Shown here piece by piece: positions 62,563-64,000 of a stretch of DNA of 64,000 nucleotides (the stretch's first letter is position 1; every line of letters begins with the position of its first letter). This stretch comes from Ruegeria sp. HKCCD7303. Lineage in GTDB: Bacteria; Pseudomonadota; Alphaproteobacteria; Rhodobacterales; Rhodobacteraceae. The notes under the pieces were generated by a model. The model saw only the letters and a list, made by a program, of their open reading frames with translations, was not told the DNA's origin and did not search any database. The stretch covers positions 930,001 through 994,000 of the forward strand of contig NZ_WVRE01000002.1 of NCBI RefSeq assembly GCF_013111185.1, given 5' to 3'. The position numbers and the translations under genes were made by a program.

Positions 62563-63837
62563 ATGCACACCAAACTTCTCACCACAACCGCCGCAGTCCT
62601 GTTGGCCAGTTCATTGCCTGCACTGGCCGATTGCCCGATCAAGATTGGCGTCCTTCATTCGTTGTCTGGCACCATGGCCATTTCGGAAACGACGCTGAAA
62701 GACACAATGGAAATGCTAGTCGAACAGCAAAACGAAGCCGGTGGTCTTTTGGGGTGCGAGCTTGAAGCCGTCGTTGTAGACCCGGCCTCGGACTGGCCAC
62801 TGTTTGCCGAAAAGGCGCGTGAGTTGCTGACAGTGCATGAAGTTGACGTGATCTTTGGCAACTGGACTTCTGTTTCCCGCAAATCCGTCCTGCCGGTAAT
62901 CGAAGAATTGAATGGACTGCTGTTCTATCCGGTTCAGTACGAGGGCGAAGAAAGCTCGAAAAACGTATTCTACACAGGTGCCGCGCCGAACCAGCAGGCG
63001 ATCCCAGCCACGGATTACTTCTTGGATGAGCTGGAAGTTGAAAAATTCGCGCTGCTGGGAACCGACTACGTCTATCCGCGAACCACGAACAACATCCTCG
63101 AAAGCTATCTGAAGCAAAAGGGCATCGCGGAAGAGGACATTTTCGTTAACTACACGCCGTTCGGTCATTCGGACTGGTCCAAGATTGTGGCCGACGTGGT
63201 CGCGCTTGGCGCAGACGGCAAGAAAGTCGGAGTGATTTCGACCATCAATGGCGATGCGAACGTCGGTTTCTACAAGGAACTTGCTGCCGCCGGTATCTCG
63301 GCTGACGACATTCCGGTTGTCGCCTTCTCGGTCGGTGAGGAAGAGTTGGCCGGTCTGGATACCACCAACCTCGTCGGTCACCTGGCGGCCTGGAACTATT
63401 TCCAGTCGGCCGAAAGCGATGCGAACGAGGCATGGGTCGAAGCGTGGAAAGCCCGCATGGGTGAAGACCGTGTGACCAACGACCCGATGGAGGCCCACTA
63501 CATCGGCTTCAATATGTGGGTGAACGCGGCGACTGCTGCCGACACCACCGATGTCGACGCCGTTCGGACCGCCATGTACGGTCAGGAATTCCCGAACCTG
63601 ACAGGCGGCACCGCTGTGATGTTGCCCAACCACCATCTGGCCAAGCCGGTTCTGATCGGTGAAATCCAGGAAGACGGTCAGTTCGACATCATCAGCCAGA
63701 CAGAAGAAGTTCCGGGCGACGCCTGGACCGACTATTTGCCTGAATCCGCCATTCTCGTGTCGGATTGGAAACAGCTGGGTTGCGGTATGTACAACACCGA
63801 AACTGAGAGCTGCGTACAGATCAAGTCCAACTACTAA
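62563..63837 (+). CDS. urtA: Urea ABC transporter substrate-binding protein
   Basis: A 424-residue periplasmic binding protein of the branched-chain amino acid/amide type. Signal peptide MHTKLLTTTAAVLLASSLPALA, then CPIKIGVLHSLSGTMAISETTLKD, the UrtA opening. VIFGNWTSVSRKSVLPVIEE and LFYPVQYEGEESSKNVFYTGAAPNQQ are strongly conserved UrtA stretches. AGGA seven bases before the second ATG favours it over the one at 62557. It captures urea for UrtBCDE. Confidence 0.95.
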   Translation: MHTKLLTTTAAVLLASSLPALADCPIKIGVLHSLSGTMAISETTLKDTMEMLVEQQNEAGGLLGCELEAVVVDPASDWPLFAEKARELLTVHEVDVIFGNWTSVSRKSVLPVIEELNGLLFYPVQYEGEESSKNVFYTGAAPNQQAIPATDYFLDELEVEKFALLGTDYVYPRTTNNILESYLKQKGIAEEDIFVNYTPFGHSDWSKIVADVVALGADGKKVGVISTINGDANVGFYKELAAAGISADDIPVVAFSVGEEELAGLDTTNLVGHLAAWNYFQSAESDANEAWVEAWKARMGEDRVTNDPMEAHYIGFNMWVNAATAADTTDVDAVRTAMYGQEFPNLTGGTAVMLPNHHLAKPVLIGEIQEDGQFDIISQTEEVPGDAWTDYLPESAILVSDWKQLGCGMYNTETESCVQIKSNY

Positions 63838-63848
63838 GAACCTGAATT

Positions 63849-63877
63849 CCTCGGGGCGCACGAGTTGTGCCCCGAGG
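63849..63877 (+). promoter_or_regulatory. Strong hairpin between urtA and urtB
   Basis: A 12-bp stem (CCTCGGGGCGCA / TGTGCCCCGAGG, one G-U) with a 5-base loop, 11 bp after the urtA stop and 22 bp before urtB. There is no T tract, so an mRNA-stabilising or partial-termination element that keeps the binding protein more abundant than the permease is likely. Confidence 0.7.
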
Positions 63878-63899
63878 CTCAAAACAAAGGTCTTCCTAA

Positions 63900-64000
63900 A
63901 TGACGCTTCCGTTCAGGCGGGCAGTGCTTGCCCTGCTGGTCCTTGTGGCCCCTACCCTTTTGCAAGCGCAATCCGCAGACGCCCCGGTTCAGCAGATATT
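63900..64000 (+). CDS. urtB: Urea ABC transporter permease UrtB, N-terminus (cut by window edge)
   Basis: Only 33 codons are visible: MTLPFRRAVLALLVLVAPTLLQAQ, a signal-like segment, then SADAPVQQI. Alphaproteobacterial UrtB proteins have such an extra exported N-terminal part. Identity rests mainly on position behind urtA. Confidence 0.75.
   Translation, partial: MTLPFRRAVLALLVLVAPTLLQAQSADAPVQQI

Noticed and set aside
62716-63882. 388-codon open frame antisense to urtA
   Set aside because: It lies entirely opposite a clear, conserved UrtA gene and has no family motif; the long frame results from high GC codon bias.

Overview
The window looks like a chromosomal segment of a Roseobacter-group (Rhodobacterales) alphaproteobacterium. 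The evidence is the combination of a urease operon, a urea ABC transporter gene, a form I aerobic CO dehydrogenase (cox) cluster, a ROK/xylulokinase locus, and an intergenic hairpin of a type I recall as common in Rhodobacteraceae (21900-21985). No rRNA, tRNA or CRISPR array was seen. Both edges cut genes: a ROK regulator at the left and urtB at the right.

Region 1 (1-12.7 kb): a ROK regulator fragment and a CRTAC1/ASPIC protein on the plus strand converge on a minus-strand operon xylB-galM-di-heme peroxidase. Next come an operon of a FecR-domain protein and a CHASE2 adenylate cyclase (minus), and a five-gene ExbB-ExbD-ExbD-TonB energy-transduction operon (plus) led by a small secreted protein.

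Region 2 (12.7-27 kb): a complete urease operon on the minus strand, ureD-ureA-(53-aa His-rich membrane ORF)-ureB-ureC-(DUF1127 protein)-ureE-ureF-ureG. It is preceded by a cox cluster in canonical order coxC, coxM-S-L, D-E-F, G. CoxL carries the form I signature AYRCSFR, so this is likely a true CO-oxidising enzyme. A two-hairpin repeat sits between coxL and coxD.

Region 3 (27-59 kb): an accessory island with a low-oxygen theme. It holds universal stress proteins, a phasin, an antiporter, a Na/Pi cotransporter, two paralogous small cytochromes c, an APC permease with a BT1-type transporter, an FHA-trypsin membrane protease, a flavocytochrome, a HemG-like flavodoxin, two Hsp20 proteins, TrxC, and an operon acsA - fused E1 alpha/beta - E2 - acyl carrier protein. 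About a dozen Fnr/FixK-type boxes (TTGAT-N4-ATCAA, three of them perfect) precede these genes, mostly 50-70 bp before the start codon. The right half (40.8-56.5 kb) is littered with one IS6-like family: one intact copy, one frameshifted full-length copy, a 195-bp deletion derivative and several end fragments, plus an IS1182-like transposase fragment.

Region 4 (59-64 kb): a YegP-like protein, a Crp/Fnr-family regulator without Fnr cysteines, three hypothetical membrane or secreted proteins, then urtA and the start of urtB separated by a strong hairpin. The urea transporter is about 44 kb from the urease operon and on the opposite strand.
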